DNA from: Limisphaera sp049537155
Lineage (GTDB): Bacteria > Verrucomicrobiota > Verrucomicrobiia > Limisphaerales > Limisphaeraceae
NCBI RefSeq assembly: GCF_049537155.1
Contig: NZ_JBMVQZ010000004.1
Coordinates: 283,798-347,797 of the forward strand
DNA length: 64,000 bases
Direction of reading: 5' to 3'
In this document: positions 61,621 through 64,000 of the stretch, piece by piece
How the letters are laid out: every line of letters starts with the position of its first letter
Position numbering within the stretch: position 1 is the first letter of the stretch
Program-made: the position numbers and the translations under genes
Notes under the pieces: generated by a model
Seen by the model: only the letters and a program-made list of their open reading frames with translations
Told to the model about the DNA's origin: nothing
The model's database searches: none

Positions 61621-61807
61621 ACGTCCCCGATCTTCCCCGGGTCGCGGCTGCTTGTCACGTCCCGAGTGGGGCCGGCCCCGGCAAACCCTGCATGGCCAAC
61701 CTCCACCGCCGCGGCGGCCGGCGGAGGCAGATACCCTGCGCCGGCCCCGGCTCGGTTTCCGTCTCGGTTGATGACGCTCATCTCCCGGCTCTCCGGCCAA
61801 CCGGGGC

Positions 61808-62614
61808 TCAGGCAGACGGCACGGACTCGAGCTCCCGCTGCAAATCCCTGGCGGTGGCCGGCCGACCTTCCGGGTCGTGATGACAGCATCGCCGCACCAC
61901 TTCATAAAAAGCCCGCTCGGATGCCCCCCGCAGCCGGGGGGTCAGATCCGGCAGGCTCTCGCCCGCTTCTTGGACGGGGATCCCGCTGAACAGTTCGTAA
62001 AGGATCCGGCCCAGGCTGAACAGGTCGCCCGAGGGCAGACCGCTCCCTTCCGGTGGATGGTATCCCACGCTTCCCACGGATGGACCCGCAGGTGCGTGGC
62101 GGCTCACCGTTCCGATGTCGCCCAACTTCAACGTGCCGCGGACATACAGCACGTTGGCCGGCTTGAGATCGCGGTGTACCAGCCCTTCGCCGTGCAGCGA
62201 TGCCACCGCGCCCGCCAGCGCCCACCCGACCGCCACACACGCCCGTACCGGGAATCGCCCTCTACGGTCCATCTCCGCACGGAGCGTCCGGGGCATGTAG
62301 CTGTGGGGGTCGATCCGTCCTTCTCCCGTCACGTCGTCCGCGACCTCCATGAGGTAATAGAACCACTGGTCATCCGCACAACGGCCCACTTGCAGGATGT
62401 GTACCAGGCCGGGGTGCCGACGCGAAATCGGCTCGTACTCCCGCAGACCTGCCCATTCCCGTTCGTATCGCTCGGGAGACGGGAACCTCCGCCGTTCCAA
62501 AACCTTCGCCGCGCGGTACTCGCCGAGAACGGTTCGGGCCAGCCACACGCTGCCATACGAACCCCGTGCCACCTGAGCACACACCTCGTGATCTGCGATT
62601 TGGGGTTTCGACAT
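61808..62614 (-). CDS. Hanks-type Ser/Thr protein kinase
   Basis: A soluble 268-residue kinase consisting of the catalytic domain only. Visible motifs: glycine loop ARGSYGSVWLA, ATP lysine in AAKVL, catalytic HRDLKPANVLYV, and Mg-binding D in GDIG (DIG replaces DFG). The activation segment ends HPPEGSG, followed by SGDLFSLGRILYELFSG, which is typical. No membrane or sensor domain is attached. No cognate phosphatase is adjacent. It starts at ATG 62614 without a clear ribosome site. Confidence 0.88.
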   Translation of the reverse strand: MSKPQIADHEVCAQVARGSYGSVWLARTVLGEYRAAKVLERRRFPSPERYEREWAGLREYEPISRRHPGLVHILQVGRCADDQWFYYLMEVADDVTGEGRIDPHSYMPRTLRAEMDRRGRFPVRACVAVGWALAGAVASLHGEGLVHRDLKPANVLYVRGTLKLGDIGTVSRHAPAGPSVGSVGYHPPEGSGLPSGDLFSLGRILYELFSGIPVQEAGESLPDLTPRLRGASERAFYEVVRRCCHHDPEGRPATARDLQRELESVPSA

Positions 62615-63246
62615 TTATTTTCAGGTGCCGGCGCTGCGAGCGGCCCGGTCAAAAGCAAGATGGGCACTGACGTCTGCCCCGCCGTACAGGGAGTCGCTTT
62701 CCTTCGCGACCCACGCAAGCGCTCCCCCACAAGCCCCGTACCCCGGCCCGGCTTCACCCGCCAACAGCCCGCGCCAACCCTACGCCCGAAACAGAGAAAC
62801 GCAAATGCGTCTCTCACCCGCACGGTCAGCCGGCACGGCGGCCGATCCACCCCGGATCCGCACCTTTTGGATCGCCGGGGGGATGAGGCCCTCCGCGCCT
62901 GCTCCAGGCACCAGGAGTTCCTGGCGAAGGTTGTTCGCGACGGGAGACGGGGCCCAAAGTGGGCGCGGTGCCCGGAGGCACCGGTGGCCGGGAGCGTGCA
63001 GGGCCTCACCCGAGGTGCGCAGCGGGGTCAAGAGTCTCGCTCTGGCTGGCGCTTCGGCACTGTCCCGCCACGATCCCGATTCCTCAAAGAGCGTCAAGGT
63101 CGCGCCGGTCCAATGGCGGGTGCGGAAAAGGGTCGGAAAGCGCGGCCTGGCAGGCCGGGTCCCAGCCTGCATGGGGTGGTGCCGCGGCTGGTTGAGCGAG
63201 CCGCCTGCCCGGCCGCCCGGACCGAGTACCCGGGCCGTTCAGGGGC
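62615..63246. other. Gene-free stretch between kinase and pilin genes
   Basis: No believable ORF on either strand. It contains one near-perfect stem, GAGAAACGCA/TGCGTCTCTC at 62794-62815, and GC-rich dyads such as CCAGG/CCTGG near 62905-62925. No tRNA was found. Confidence 0.4.
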
Positions 63247-63600
63247 TTACCTTCCGATCGCGTGCCCTTCCGACGCCTTGCTGCAGGTCGGATACGTTCC
63301 CACGGGGTTGATGGTATAGGTCCCGCCGGCAGGGCACTTTGGGAAGGTCTCGTTCTCGATGTACGGCAGCAGGTCCTGCTCGCTCGGGGTGTCACTGTCG
63401 CTCTTGCCATTCTCCAGCGCCCACTGCTGCTTGGCGCTCTGGATCATCCGCAGGTTGGCGACGCAGACCTTGGCCTGAGTGGTGCGACGGGCCCGTCCCA
63501 GATTCGGAATGGCCACCGCCATCAACAGGCCGATGATCGCCACCACGATCATGATCTCAATCAATGTAAACCCGGCTCGTCTGCGCGTCTGGATCTTCAT
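63247..63600 (-). CDS. Type IV pilin-like / GspG-type prepilin
   Basis: A 117-residue prepilin from ATG 63600 (MKIQTRRRAGFTLIEIMIVVAIIGLLMAVAIPNLGRAR). The class III leader cleaves after Gly before FTLIE, with the key Glu5. A short globular part follows with two cysteines near the end (KCPAGGTYT..YPTC), likely a disulfide. An AAGGA site lies 5 bases before the ATG. Such proteins form pili or type II secretion pseudopili. Confidence 0.9.
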   Translation of the reverse strand: MKIQTRRRAGFTLIEIMIVVAIIGLLMAVAIPNLGRARRTTQAKVCVANLRMIQSAKQQWALENGKSDSDTPSEQDLLPYIENETFPKCPAGGTYTINPVGTYPTCSKASEGHAIGR

Positions 63601-64000
63601 GGTTTCCTTGCATGTGCGACCCGACCGGCCCCGCTTACGGATCCGCAGCTTGCTCCCCAGCTTCGCAAACTGCGCCCGGCCGCAGGTGCCGTTCCAAACT
63701 TGGGTAACCCTACCCGGAACCATCCTTCATCAAAAGACAAAACCCGCCCCGCCCAAAAGTCGCGTGCCACGCGAAGGCCGCCTTCCCGCCCGACCGATCC
63801 CTCGAGCTCCCGACGGGGGTCCTTCCGGGACGGGCCCCCTCCTGCCCCGGCTGGTGCCGGAGTCCCGTGGGCCCTCCATCCCGGGACGTGGTTGCCGGCA
63901 CGAAAGGCGCCGGGCTCGGCTCCGCCATGCGACGGCAGGAAGCAGCTCCACCGCTCCGCCACACCCCGGTCCCGGGCAGGGCGGTGCGCGGTTGCTAGTT
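63601..64000. other. Upstream region of the pilin gene, window end
   Basis: No credible gene. Open frames are Arg/Pro-rich. It carries the promoter candidate at 63681 and a shorter AT-rich patch near 63725-63745 that could hold a sigma-70 promoter. Confidence 0.4.
63681..63697 (-). promoter_or_regulatory. Possible sigma-54 promoter of the pilin gene
   Basis: On the minus strand, TGGAAC followed by CTGC gives GG and GC exactly 10 bases apart, partly matching the -24/-12 consensus TGGCAC-N5-TTGC. Pilin genes are classical sigma-54 targets. The match is weaker than at 18298, and the start would be about 70 bases before the pilin ATG. Confidence 0.3.

Noticed and set aside
63597..63962. 121-residue minus-strand frame upstream of the pilin gene
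   Set aside because: Low-complexity Gly/Arg/Pro content, no family motif, and it overlaps the likely pilin promoter and leader.

Overview
The window is a GC-rich bacterial chromosome segment, most likely from the Verrucomicrobiota (Limisphaera/Pedosphaera-like). That placement is inferred from several features together: an H-X9-DG type prepilin, large exported phosphoesterases with a LamG-like and an Ig-like module, a GDP-mannose 3,5-epimerase, squalene-hopene cyclase, an isocitrate dehydrogenase with a long C-terminal extension, and a Bat operon with fused BatB/BatC. No rRNA, tRNA, insertion sequence, CRISPR array or prophage was seen. Genes are tightly packed, many with 4-base stop/start overlaps.

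Layout. 1-6.0 kb (+): a flagellar cluster (hook protein end, fliL, fliM, fliN, fliO, fliP, fliQ, fliR, flhB), followed by a dihydropteroate-synthase-like gene and a 588-residue protein of unknown function. 9.0-15.9 kb (-): isocitrate dehydrogenase, squalene-hopene cyclase, lysA, a small exported SHOCT-like protein, and a prepilin/lipoprotein pair. 16.1-18.8 kb: a small basic protein, a sigma-54 activator with a degenerate receiver and, divergent from it, a strong sigma-54 promoter in front of a tiny Pro/Gly/Ser-rich ORF that ends in a perfect hairpin. 18.8-24.3 kb (+): two large exported metallophosphoesterases. 24.5-30.4 kb (-): the complete sulfate assimilation operon DUF2061-cysK-cysI-cysH-cysD-cysN with a good promoter and a leader of about 200 bases. 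30.9-32.8 kb (+): prfB, with its programmed +1 frameshift, and trpC. 32.9-42.0 kb (-): a cation/proton antiporter, a decayed gene, thiC under a TPP riboswitch, and a four-gene sugar cluster (GDP-mannose 3,5-epimerase, GHMP kinase, tandem nucleotidyltransferase, alpha-L-fucosidase interrupted by one in-frame TGA). 42.4-52.8 kb (+): citrate synthase, sucC, sucD, a YggT-like membrane protein, and the MoxR-DUF58-BatA-BatB/C operon. 52.8-56.4 kb (-): a giant AsmA-like protein. 56.7-58.3 kb (+): aroK and queG. 58.3-59.5 kb: a gene-poor stretch with a promoter, a folded RNA of about 180 bases and a textbook intrinsic terminator, followed by a Shine-Dalgarno and a small ORF. 59.5-63.6 kb (-): a Nudix hydrolase, a small helical protein, two tandem cyclophilins (one frameshifted), a Ser/Thr kinase and a type IV pilin-like protein.

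How the genes work together. The flagellar genes supply the export gate and C-ring. The cys genes take sulfate to cysteine. gltA, sucCD and the isocitrate dehydrogenase are TCA cycle enzymes. The epimerase-kinase-nucleotidyltransferase-fucosidase cluster looks like a route for making and trimming an L-galactose- or fucose-type sugar. Three genes are interrupted by single-base-scale lesions (TGA at 38445-38447, a short C run at 61035-61038, a frame change near 34695). These could be true decay or consensus errors.

Most interesting for follow-up: the sigma-54 small-protein unit (18.2-18.6 kb), the structured RNA/terminator/ORF module (58.8-59.25 kb), the tandem nucleotidyltransferase within the epimerase operon, and the dihydropteroate-synthase-like protein beside the flagellar genes.
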